Shown piece after piece: positions 1 to 10,743 of a stretch of DNA of 64,000 nucleotides. The first letter of the stretch is position 1. Every line of letters starts with the position of its first letter. The notes below the pieces were generated by a model. That model worked only from the letters and a program-made list of their open reading frames with translations. It was not told the DNA's origin and did no database searches. This DNA comes from Edaphochlamys debaryana. Its lineage: Eukaryota > Chlorophyta > Chlorophyceae > Chlamydomonadales. The position numbers and the translations under genes were made by a program. The stretch lies in contig JAEHOE010000010.1 in NCBI GenBank assembly GCA_016858145.1, positions 744,001 to 808,000 of the forward strand. The letters run 5' to 3'.

Positions 1-123
1 CCAGGGGCACATGAAATTCGGGAAGGGACCCAGGTGCCAGCACCCCGCGGCCATGCAACCGAGCGCGGTAAGGGACAACTACCACCCGTGCCCCTGCAGC
101 CCCGCGCCTCTGCCAGCTCTCAC

Positions 124-3100
124 CGTCCGGAGCGGGCTCTCCGCCCTCCTCATCAGCGGCCTCGTCGTCCCACGTCGCCTCCTCCTCGCCCTCCTGTGTT
201 TCCTCCTCGTCCTCGTCTTCCTCCTCCCCGTCCTCCTGCTCTAGCGAGTGTGGGTCCTCCATCACCTCGTCCTGCCCCCCCTCCCCGCGAGCTTCCTGCT
301 CCGCGCCCGCCTCCGCTTGCTCGCCGTCAATGCCCGCCGCAGCGGCGCCGTCCACCGGACCCCAATCGACTGAAGCAGCGCCGCCCTGTGTCCCGTCCGC
401 GTCGTCGGGCAGGCTGCCGGCCGCATGCGGCAGAGCAACCTCACTGGCGGAGGCCTCCGCGGAGCTCACGACCCCGTCATCATCGGGTTCCGGCCCAGCG
501 CCTCCCTCCCGGGAATCGGCCCGGCCGCCGGTGGAGGGGGCCTTGCGGCCGGCGGCAGCGGAGGCCGTGGGGCCTTCGCTGCGAGCCCGAGAGCCCGAGC
601 GGTTTGACCGCGCTGGCTCGGCCCCGGCGGCCTCCGCCTCAGCGCCCTCAGCAGCGACAGCGCTGCCTCCCGCTGCCCCCTCCTCAGCCGCCGCGGCAGC
701 GGCAGCCGCGGCCGCTTGCGCTGTCTTTGCAGCGGTCCGGGCGCGCTTCTTCGCAGGCGGTGCCTGCGTGGCGTCCCCTTCGCCGTCCGCGGCGCCCGCG
801 CCACCGCCCCGGCCCGCGAGGAAGCTGAACAGGCGCTGCAGCGAGCCCTCGAGGGCGCCTGGCGGCAGCGACGCCGGCCCCGAAGCCGCGGCGAGGACAT
901 TCAGGGAAGCCGCGGTCGCTCCAACAGCGCCCGTGAGACCGCCCCGGACCCCTGCAGCACTGAAGCCCGCCCGGAAGGCTGAGGTTGTGGAGGCTGGGGC
1001 AGTGCCAAGGGCCTCTCGGCTCCACACCTGGAGCCAGGGGCTGCCTGTTGGGGCAGTAACGGCGCCGCTGGCGGCTGCGTGGCGGGAGGTGCTTCGCCGC
1101 CGCTCGTCGATGAGTCCGGTCCGGTCCTGGCGGGAAAAGGAGGGGGCACGCACAAGTACCGTATGAGCGCAAAGGCACGGACAGGTTGAGCTCAAGGGAT
1201 CTCTCAGTCGGGGTCCCGTGCACGTCTCGCGCTCAAGCGACCCCGACCCACCCGAGGGCCCCCAACTTTTGTGCCTCCCCATCGCTCCCCCCTTGCTCTC
1301 TGCTCACCTTGAGCCAGGCCGCCATGTTACGGGCCAGCACGATGGTGTTGGGCCGCCCGCTAACGTCAGCGTCCATCGCCACGTTGGCAGGGCTCCTGGC
1401 GGGGTGGTGCGCCCGGGCCCGCTCAACGCCTGCACCCTCCACCGCCTTGGCCTTGCCACGCGCGGCCGTCTTGGGCGTGCCAGGTGCCGCCGCCGGCCCG
1501 GTGGCGGCTGCGGCGGCACCGCTAGGCGTTTTGGGAGGCGACGCAGCGGCTTCCCCCGCCGCCATCACGGCGGCGGCTTCGGCCGCCCGGGCTCGGCTAC
1601 GAGCGCGGGCGGCGGCGGCAGGGGTGTCCGGCTCAGGCTCCGGCTCGGGCCCCGTCCGGCCCTTCTTGCCCCTGCTGCTGCCCGCATCCGGCCCGGCCTC
1701 CGCCGCCGGCTCGGCTCCGCCGGCCCCAGCGCCGGAAGGGCCGGCCGCGTCGTCTGTGGCGGGCGCCGCGTGGGCCGCACCGAGCTCATTGGGGTCTGCA
1801 GCCGAGGGCCAGTGGCGAGCAGGAGCGCGACTCAAAGCGGCAGGAATGATGTTCTACCGATCGCAATTGTCCAGATCACGCCTTATGCCTTGCCAGCCCC
1901 TGTAGTGGCAGCCAGCCCTGCGCTGCTGTCTTACCGGCGGCCGGCAGCGTCGCAGGGCCGTCGTTGTCGTACTCCTCCGTGCCCACGCCGCCCAGCGCCG
2001 CAGCCGTGGCGTCGGCCGTCAGGTCCAGGCTGCACCCACCACCGCCCTCCCCCGCTGCCTTGGCTGCCTTAATCGGCGTCACGGGCTCGCCGCCTGCCCC
2101 TGCACCCTCACGCTCCTCTGCACCCTGGTCCATGGGGTCATCGCCCGGGCTGGCCCCATCCTGTCGGCTGTGCGTTTGCGTCTCCGCCTGCGAGCCTAGT
2201 TGGGTCTGGTCCGGTTGCGGTTGCGTGTGCGCCTGGCTGTCTGGCTCTGCCGCGGGCGTGAGGGGGTCCATCTGCGGGGGGCGGAGGGAGGCGGGGGGCA
2301 TAGGAGGGCGGTGGGCATTAGCGCGAGAGACCCAAGTACGCACCCTGCCGTCCTCGATACTGACAGCAGCCTTCTGAGCATGCCCAGTGCCAAAGCTGCA
2401 GCCCCCCTCCCGGCATCTTGCAGGGCGCAACGCCCAACAGCGTAGACACGCCAAGCCCATCGCGCGTCAAACCGGTATGCGAAAGCGCAAGCCCAAGAAG
2501 GCGCACGCTTTTCCTCCCGGTTCCAAGCGCCCTGTCCACCCACCTCCACGGGTAGCACCAGGTCCTCGCTTTCCTCGCCCTCGTCCTCGGCCTCCGCAGC
2601 CGCTCCCCGCAGCTCCGACAGCGACCCTGGACCCTCGTCGAAGAGCTCCATGCCCTCGTCGGTCTGCGTCTGGGTCTGTGTCTGCGTCTCGTCCTGAGTC
2701 TGGGTTTGGGTCTCTGTTGCTTGCGTCTCGGTCTGCGTTGGTTCCTCATCGGGCTGCTCCCGGCGCGGCTTGGGCAGCGCCTCAGCCCCAAGGCTGCCGG
2801 TCCTGTGGCGAAGGCAAAGCAACGTGTAATTCATCAGCCCAAGGCTCGGCGCTACCAGCCAGCCCTCATACGTGAGGCCCACAACGGCACATGGACGGAC
2901 CAGACCAGGCAGAAGTGCACGAGGCGCCCTGACTATACCAGGCCATACCTGAGCGCCTCGAGCTCCGACTCCATCAGGTCGAACTCAAACTCCGCCGGCA
3001 TCTGCAAGAGGCGCAAGCACACAGGCGATACAGGAGGGTTCGTGCGCGTGAAAGCGTAGTCTGTTTACTATGCGCCCAATTGCGTGCAACGCGCCCTGAC

Positions 3101-5486
3101 AACGCCCTTTACCTTCCCTTACAACCCACACACACGAGCCCCACTGCCCAGATCCTCACGACACTTGCCTCGTCGTCAAATGTGGCGAAGTGCCCCTCCT
3201 CATCGTCCAGACCGCCGCCGCCCCAGTCTCGCGGGCCGGCCGCCGCTGCGCCCATCAGCGAGCCAAGGCCGGCCCCAGGGGTAACCTGATCAGGGTGATG
3301 CAGGGACCAAATAAGCATTCCTTGCTGAGACACAGCCTGCCAGGGCCTTCAGCGTTGTGCTCTCAGCGTTTGCAGTACAGTCGCTGTCGGGTCCCAAGCC
3401 CCTTGGCGTCCGCCTGGACTGCTCCTGACTAGCTCCCAAACCCTTCTCCAATTCGCAGGCTCATGCTACATATCGCCCTCGGCCCCTCACCGGCTCAGCC
3501 AGGAGCTGCCCTGAGGCAGCCCCCATGAGATCCGCCAGGCCGCCAGAGGCCGCATCGCCCAGGGTGCCTGCGGCATGGACGTTGGCTTGTCGGAAGGCAT
3601 TTGAGGCCCAAGCCGAAGCAGCAGCTGCGCTAACCCATGAACTGCAAGACTGGACCGGGTCTGTAAGCCGTACCGCAAACTGGTTCGCACACACAACAAG
3701 GTGCACGTATGCCCTGTGCCGCTGCTTACCCGGATAGCCCTGCCCGCTCAAGCATAGTAGCATGCACCCTTGCTCCTCGCCAAACATTGATGGAACGCTG
3801 CAATACACCACCCCACGTCTCCTCGCTTCTGTATCCCACCTCCCTGTTGACCCACCTGCGAGCAGGATCTCCTCCTCATCGTACGGCAGCATGCGCGCCT
3901 GGCCGTCCGGCCCCAGGGCCCCCGCGGCCGCTTCCGCCGCCGCCGCTACAGCCGCTGCGGCTGCCGCTCGCTTCTTAGCCCCGCGGGCGCTCTTGGGCGC
4001 TGCGGGCTCTGAGGGGCCGGCCGCGTCCGCGTCGTCATGGTGGCCCACGCTCAGCTCAACCTGGGAGGAACCACGGAATTGAGTAGTCCATATCCATGGC
4101 CGTGGCACGAGCGTGGCACGTAAGAATTGCAAGCGGTGCAAAGGGAAGCAGGCGCAAGCTTAGTCGTGGCGCTAGCGCAGACAGTTGGAGCCCGGCTGAC
4201 GCCCGGACTTGGTTCTTGCCCCGACGGGTGTGCCCACGCCCCGCCCCTACCCGCACCCCTGCCCGCGTGCGGGTGCCTGCAGGCCAGTCATTCGCTCGCC
4301 CCCCAACAACGCGTCGCCCTCCAGACCCTTCACCCGCCCCCCCTCGCGCCTGCCAGCCCCAGCAGCCCACCTGCTCGCCCTCGCCCTCCTCCTCCCGCTC
4401 CCCGTGCGCCAGGGGGACCAGCTTGGGGTTGAGCCGGTGCAGCCGCACCACCATCACCTCGGCGTCCTGCGCGGGTGGGGCGTGGGGGGTGGAAGGGTGG
4501 GGAGCTCAAGCGAGGAAAGTTCGGCAGCCTCGGGGGCTGCAGGACGCAAGGGCCGCGTGGGGAGCACATCCGTGGGAGAGCACAGGACGCGGGGCAACTG
4601 GCAGAGCTCAAGGCGCCGACACCATAGTCTCACGCCCGCGCGTGATCACACGCTCGCTCCCTTGCCCACGCCCCTGCATTAACACGCACCTGCAGCAGGT
4701 ACGACACCTTGCGGGAGTAGATTCGGCACACGCCCACCAGTAGCTGGCCGCTCAGGCGCAGAGCCAGCGGGGCGCTCTCCTCGGCCTGTGCAGGGAATGG
4801 CGTAGAGGGGTGAGGGCCCGGGGCACGCCGTCAGCAGCCCGCGTGGTCTCCTGTCGCCCATTGCCGGCTCCGTCAGACCCTCGAGTGGGCCCAGAGGCAA
4901 CCCCGGAGTGTGTTTCATCAGTCCACAGTGCGCAGGCGCCCCCGGCCGCACCACGTCCCCCAATCTTGCTCTCCCAGCACCACGCTGCCCCGGCGCGACT
5001 TACCCCTCTCCCCCTCCCCCACGTCCTCTGCAGCTGGACTTCTCAGCAGACCCACCTTGCCATCCCACTCCCCCTTGGCCCTACCTTGTGGCTGCCCTTG
5101 CCGCGCTTCCCGCCAGCCGCCTCCGCCGGACCCGCCGCGAACACGCCCCCCGGCGCCCCCGGGTCCAGGTACCGCTCCACCACCCGCCCTATGGCTGTGG
5201 ACTCCACGGCGCTGCGCTCCAGGCGCCGGTCCAGGGTGGCGGCCACCCAGAGGATCTGAATGGACATAGGGATAGGCGAGAGACGACTGTCAGGAGCGGT
5301 TGAAGGGGTGGAAAGAGGAGTGGACAGGGGGGCAGGTGGGGGGCACCCCCTCGGGCGGTCGTGTGGGCCAGGCCGCAGACAGGCAGCGCTTCCACCTGCA
5401 GCGCTCCCACCTGCAGCCAGCACCCTGCAGCCAGCACCCACCTGCAGCGGTCCATCCCGAGACACCAGCTGTGCGGCGTAAAACAT
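124..5486 (-). CDS. RAD21: RAD21/REC8-type cohesin kleisin subunit, partial (3' end outside window)
   Basis: This gene encodes the kleisin that closes the cohesin ring around sister chromatids in the nucleus. I delimit twelve exons with consistent phases: 5486-5442, 5255-5085, 4785-4690, 4466-4371, 4060-3856, 3624-3491, 3285-3169, 3001-2949, 2802-2544, 2271-1935, 1795-1308 and 1126-124, about 1001 codons so far. The start is certain because it reads MFYAAQLVSRDGPLQ, then ILWVAATLDRRLERS, then PLALRLSGQLLVGV and CRIYSRKVSYLLQ, which matches the conserved Rad21/Rec8 N-terminal domain that binds SMC3. The middle is disordered: Ala-rich, acidic, with a Gln-Thr run in exon 9. Exon 12 carries a GLIDERRR motif and acidic tracts. 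The last donor is at 123-122, so the C-terminal winged helix that binds SMC1 lies beyond the window. Exon 7 uses a GC donor (GAG/GCAAGT). I cannot decide between the mitotic RAD21 and meiotic REC8 paralogue from this part. Confidence 0.85.
3167..3170 (-). other. GC-AG intron donor in the kleisin gene
   Basis: The exon ending at 3169 is followed by GCAAGT rather than GTAAGT. The exon border AG/GCAAGT is the usual context of GC donors, and only this choice keeps the reading frame into the next exon at 3001 (exon length 117 nt, phase 0). Confidence 0.6.
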
Positions 5487-7223
5487 TCTGCCTGGTTGCT
5501 ACCAGAGCTGCGGCTCCTGGTTTGGGGCTGGGCCAGTCCGCGGTTGAGACCCGTGGGTAGGCACGCGTGCGCAAAACCCACGCTGGGTGTCGCTCAGCCT
5601 CAAGCCTGCATGCACACAGCGGGCGTTACCACAGAAACTCCCACACACCGGAGGCATGACAGAGAAGCCAGACGTAAGTCAAGGCGACCTCGCCCCCGCT
5701 CCGTCCGCTAACCGCCCTCGCTGGGGCTTTCTCAATCTAGGATGTTACAGTGTAGCTACCTGGCAAGCTGTGACGCCTGCATCGCTATCGAAGCGCCGTG
5801 GGTCGCGAGCTGGGTCCATCCCGCGCCATACCAAGCTCCAGTCCTCAAGTCAACGCATTCAACGAAGTGCAACATAGCCTAGGTTTTGCGTTTGTGTTCT
5901 CAACTCTTGCTCGGGGGCCAACTCTGAAGCGCCATTTCCCCTGCAAGGTGGACACTCACCTTCTTCTAAGCGGCTTCAGGTAGCACGTGTTATTGCTGTA
6001 ATGTCCAGCTGTAGCGGCGCATGACCAGCCTCTAGGGAATCTTGGGTTGCGAGCATGGGCGTGCGTTCGGTTGCGCGCAGCAGGTGGTGGCTCGTTTCAT
6101 ATGTCTGTGAAGTGCACAACGCTGTCTGGGTGTGTCTCGACAGCACGCACACGCCTGCGGCCTGCGTGCTGCGCGCCGTACAAGCCCCGCAATCGAGCGG
6201 GAAAGTCGGGACATGCGAAGCTGCGTTCTTTCCTTAGCTCTCCCGTCCGGAATACCAGAAGTAAGGAAGGTGTGAGTGAAGGTTTTAAGTCGGTACGGGA
6301 CCGGGCACGCGGTTGGCTTGGGGATGCTCATGACGTGGCAGGTGGTGGCAGGAGCAGACCTGAGGGACCTGAGGTACTCCTGGAGTACTCAGGACGCCAT
6401 GAGCTTGCATCTCGGCGAAGAGATGGTCGGTCCACCCGGTGTTGACTTGTGTCGACTGACACTTCGGCCCCGGGACCTGCATTCCCGCCCCATGGTCACT
6501 CTGTGTGCTCGCCAGGTCGAGCTCTGAGCGGGTCTAGAGTGCCAACCGCAGTCTCAACACCGTGCATCGCGGTTCTGCTCCCCTCCCTGCCATCATGCCG
6601 CTCCCATGAGTCTGCCCCACTGTCCGCGGCACCCGTGGTCTCTTGTACGTTGCAGGCAATGCACGGCACCTACCTCCCCTGTCTACTCCAGCACTGCCGT
6701 CCTCACCCGGTTACTGTTTTGGGTTGAGGCCCCGCCGTCGGGTTTTGCGGGGGGCTAACAGCCTGGCGTCCGCAAGCGGAGCAGGACACCACCGACGGGT
6801 AGAGACCAGATTGGCGCGCCACAAATTTTCGCCGTGCACTGCTTGCTGTTGTAATCTTCTACTGCCGAAGGTGTAGCTGCCGCGCCCTTGGACCGTTGCA
6901 GAGCCTCTAGACGTGCGGGCAAGTCCTCGGTGTTTACAATGAAGGACCCCCCTGGGGTCACAGCGCTGAACGCTGGGGCCAAGCGACCCACCTCACGGGC
7001 TTGCCCCCTGCAAGCCAGAACGCAAGTCCCTGTCATAACTTGCACTGACCACACTCAGGTCCCACCTTAGTCCTTGGCACGCAATGACCATGCTCAGCGT
7101 GTATCGATGGCCCCTCCTCGGCCGCGCCTCCTACCAGTAACCGTTCACCGTTCATCATGTGCTCACACTGTTGGCCGTACACCTCTCGATCCTGGCTCTC
7201 CCGACCCCACATTCACTCCCACT
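5487..7223. other. Intergenic region upstream of the kleisin gene; no gene recognised
   Basis: The first few hundred bases should hold the 5' UTR and promoter of the leftward kleisin gene, but I see no clear TATA box. No frame has recognisable protein motifs. A segment at about 6935-7010 is a diverged copy of one at 14271-14346, so part of this gap is old repeat. Confidence 0.5.
6935..7010. repeat. Dispersed diverged repeat, copy 1
   Basis: The segment starts GTTTACAATGAAGGA, continues with CACAGCGCTG and ends ACGGGCTTGCC. The same order of blocks with substitutions and small indels is found at 14271-14346. No coding function is apparent; it may be a fragment of a longer transposable element. 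Confidence 0.5.
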
Positions 7224-7416
7224 CTGCGGCTCCCTCCCGTTTGTTATGCGCCGCAGAGGACTATGTCCCCTTTCCGCAAGGTGCACATCCCATCAAACGC
7301 CACGTGTAGCTCACCCGGTCCCCGCCCCTGCCCTGCGGCTCCCTCCCGTTTGTTATGCGCCGCCGGGCGAAACCCCCCCCCCCCTGCGGCTCCCTCCCGT
7401 TTGTTATGCGCCGCAG
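7224..7416 (-). repeat. Three copies of a 33-bp short palindromic-ended repeat in the LINE 3' tail
   Basis: Copies lie at 7224-7256, 7333-7364 and 7384-7416. Copies 1 and 3 begin with CTGCGGC and end with GCCGCAG, a 7-bp inverted repeat that can close a hairpin around a TCCCTCCCGTTTGTTATGC loop; copy 2 has lost the right arm match. They lie just past the end of the reverse transcriptase ORF, so they probably belong to the 3' untranslated tail of the LINE. Confidence 0.7.
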
Positions 7417-7433
7417 GGTGTGCCCCGCCTCCA

Positions 7434-10181
7434 TCAAGGGGCGTCCGGGCCTGCATACTGCACTGATCCGTCCACCCTGGCCGCTAGGAAAGGGTGGTCG
7501 TTTGGGACCTCATCCCAGCCCCTGTGCGTGAGCCCAACCTCCGCAAAACACTGCAAACGGCCCTCAAACTCGCCTCGTGCTACTGCTAAAGCCTGTGCCA
7601 TCATCAAGGAGTGGTCCTGAGCGTCCCTGTGCGCATACTTGTACCTTCTGGCCCGGTCCATCGCGCATATCGCGGCCAGACACACCACGTCCCACACTCG
7701 CGCATGAATCCCGGTGCCCTCTGGGGGCACAGCAAGCCACACCTCGTGTCGTTTCACCGCCCTGCCAATGCCATGACTGAGGCGCATACGAACAGCCACA
7801 GCGGCTGGACAATACCAGAAATGGTGGAGCCGATCGCCTTGCTCCATGGCCCGCCCACACGGACACCTCGCCACGTTCTCAGTTCCTAACTGGCTCTGGT
7901 GCATGCCAAATCCCGGGAAGCCATCCATCGCCAGCCTCCACAAGGGCTCTTTATTGCCCGGATCCCACTTAATGCCCCACAACCTCGGCCAAACCGCTTT
8001 CAGACTTGCCACTGCTTCTGCTGATGCCGTGTCTGTGCCGTACGCCTCCTGAATGTAAAGTGCATGCTTCCGTGCTAGCTTAACCCGAGCCGGTCCCAAT
8101 TGCAAGTGCGTGGCCAGGCTAACTGTCATCTTTGCCAAGCTGACGTCCTCCCAGCCTATGCCCCTGGCAATGTTCGCCCAAGCCTCTTCTTCCCCTGGGG
8201 CGGCCGCCTGATTGTCCACCCCCCGTGCTGCTTCGGCCCACCCGGCCGGGAGCCGGCTAATAAGCGCGCCCAGGCGCTGTCCCATGTCTAGTCCATTGCG
8301 GAGTGCTTGCGGGAGCGCTCCCACCTGCGTGCCCAAAATGCTCTGTACTACCCTTTCGGTATATGACCTGTTGATCTGGGCCCTCGCCCGTGCGAGAGCC
8401 CGGCCTATGCTGCCCTCCAGCCCGTGCATCCCTCGGATGCGCTCAAGCTCATCTAGGCAGCGGACTGCCGTGCCTACTGTCCGCAGTCCCGGAACCGCGA
8501 ACAGATCTGTGAACTCGCCTTCGAGGCCCCAGCTTGGGGCGTTGTTGTCGATGTTCCCCGCGGGCAGGGCTGGGTTGCCCCAAAGCGGTGCATTGTAGAC
8601 CCAGGCTCCGGCTGGCAAGGGAGCAATCACTTGGGCCCGGGGCAGCAGCGCTAGCGCGCCTGCCACGCGCACCAGTGCTGGTGAGGTTGCGCGTGGGACT
8701 GTGGCCCCCAAGATGCGGAGACCGATCGACGAGGTCGGGCGCCGCATTGTCAGGAGGCAGAGCGGGTGTGCTGCTGGGTGGGTTGAGCGGAGCAGGGAGA
8801 CGAGCGGCGCGGTCCACGGCGGGCGGTAGCGGAGGAGGCCGCAGGCGCCCAGAATGCCACGGACTGCCGCACTCGCGTGCCTGGCGCCAGTGTGCTCGAC
8901 GAGGGGGAGCAGGCCAAAGCCGCCAACTGCCGGGGAGAGGTACATGCAGCTCGTGGGTGCTCCTGCGGGCAGTGCGTTGGGGTTGTCCCTGTATCGAGCA
9001 GGCGTCATGTTGCGGTCGGTCAGGGCCGCCACCGTGCCCACTAGGTGCTCTGTCGCCGTACGAGGGGGTAGGCCGTTGTGCTGGCAGTGGTAGAGGAGGG
9101 TGCCCAGGCCGTAGGCGGACAGGCATGAGGCAACGCCGAAGGCTGAGAGGCCCATCCTCGCGATCAGAGTCAGGCGGCTGAGGAACTTGTCCAGCAGGGG
9201 GGGAGGGAGGGGAGTGGCCGCCGTTGGTTGTGTGGAGAACGTGACGCCAAGGGTGCGTGCAGAGGCGGCGAGGCGGAGGCCGGCAACCTGCTCCGCAGCC
9301 TGGGGTCCGGGGGGGGGATGCTGCTGGAGGGCCGGGGGCGGCGGCGTGCCGATGCGGAGGAGCTCGCACTTTCCCACGTTGAGGTGTTGGCCTGACGCTG
9401 CTGCGAAGGTGTCCATGGCGCTCATCAGGGCGGAGACGAGGGCGGTGGATCGCAGGATCTGTCCGTAGTCATCTGCATACTGGCTGGCTGTGAGGCGCGT
9501 GTTGGCTAGGGCGAACCCCAGTTCAAGTCGCTTGAGGAAGGAGAGCAGGGCTTGTCCGGGGGCCAGGTAGAGAAGGGGGGCCAGCGGGCAGCCCTGTCGT
9601 ACCCCAGCTGTAACTGCCTTATAGCTGGAAAGCTGACCGTTGACCAAGGCAGCCGATCTGGTGCCCGTGTAGATCAGTCTGACCCATCTAAGAAAGCCAT
9701 CGCCAACCCCCAGAGCATCCAGGCAGGCGAGGAGGAACGGCCTGTCCACGGTGTCGTACGCTTTGTGGAAGTCGAGGAAGGCTATGAGGCCCGACTCGCC
9801 TGATTTGCGCAAGGACTCAGCGAGCAGCTGCATGAGGAGGATGTTGTCGGAGATGAGGCGAAGGGTGAGGAAGGCGGTCTGCTCGTTGTCAATGGCCTCC
9901 ACGAAGGCGGGGAGGAGGCGGCGGGCGAGGATGCGGGCAAGGAGGCGGTAGTCCGTGTCCAGGAGGGCGATTGGGCGGTACATGGCGGCGACAGCTGGGT
10001 CCCCGCCCTTGTGAAAGCACGAGATCACTGCGTCCAGAAAGCCTGCTGGGGTCGACTCGGTGGTCCCAATGGCGGTGAAGACGTCAACGAGGATAGGGGT
10101 TAGCTGTGCTGCGTACGCCTTGTAGAGATCCATGGGGATGCCATCTGCGCCGGGGGGCAGTTCCGGGCCGGGCGCCGGCAA
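7434..10181 (-). pseudogene. Non-LTR retrotransposon reverse transcriptase, ORF2 3' portion
   Basis: The 915-codon open frame encodes an L1-type reverse transcriptase. Visible RT motifs in order are ADGIPMDLYKAY and MYRPIALLDTDYRLLARILA (finger motifs), FLDFHKAYDTVDRP (motif A with its Asp), GVRQGCPLAPLLYL (motif B) and QYADDYGQI (motif C with the catalytic YADD). Near the C terminus CPCGRAMEQGDRLHHFWYC is the zinc-binding motif (zf-RVT) found after RT in plant and algal LINEs. The frame is open to the end, so the insertion is fairly young, but the true N-terminal part lies in another frame, making this copy non-autonomous. The first listed codon is only the first Met after the frameshift. 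Confidence 0.9.
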
Positions 10182-10743
10182 TAGCTGTGGCTACCTCCTT
10201 TGCCAGAACCTCCGCTGCCCCCATCTCGGCTACATGGCTCGGCGGGCAGCGGTTGCCGGCTGCACGTAGGGCGTGTAAGACCTGTGCGCGGGCTTCTGGG
10301 TCGGCAGCTGCGGCTGTGCTGACTCTGCTCCAGAACTCTGCCATCACCTCAGGTAACTCTTCGGGATTGGTTGCCTGGGACCCGTCAGGGCGCTGAAGCT
10401 GTCGTATGACGCAGCCACCTGAGACGGGGCGGATTAGTCGTGTGATGGCTGGGCAGGGGCGCTCCCCAGTCCGGAGCCAGGCTTGACGTGCGCGGCGGGC
10501 CCATGGTGCTGCGGCGCGGAGGCTGGCGGCGGCGGCAGCTGCGCGCGCGGCGGCCGCTGCTGACGCAGCGCTGAGGTCGCCCGCTGCTACGGCTGCAAAT
10601 GCTGCGGCTTCTGCTTGGGCAGCCGCCTCTGCTTCTGCAGTTGCCTGCAGGTGGCGCTGGCGGGCCATACGGTTGAGTCGGTTGCAGCTGATGAGGAGGG
10701 AGCGCTTGAAGCGGGCAAGGGGGAGTAAGGAGACACCCCACAA
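10175..10743 (-). pseudogene. LINE ORF2 upstream linker region, shifted frame
   Basis: This frame carries an Ala-rich region followed by RRARQAWLRTGERPC and then NPEELPEVMAEFWSRV, which resembles the segment between endonuclease and RT in L1-type ORF2 proteins (a host-strand-binding region ending with DG...N..E). It runs into the RT frame near 10180, where the expected KAPGP-type RT motif is split between two frames, so a 1- or 2-base indel lies there. Confidence 0.6.

Noticed and set aside
34..1166. Long plus-strand open frames opposite the last kleisin exon
   Set aside because: They mirror GC-rich codons of the minus-strand exon and have no motifs.
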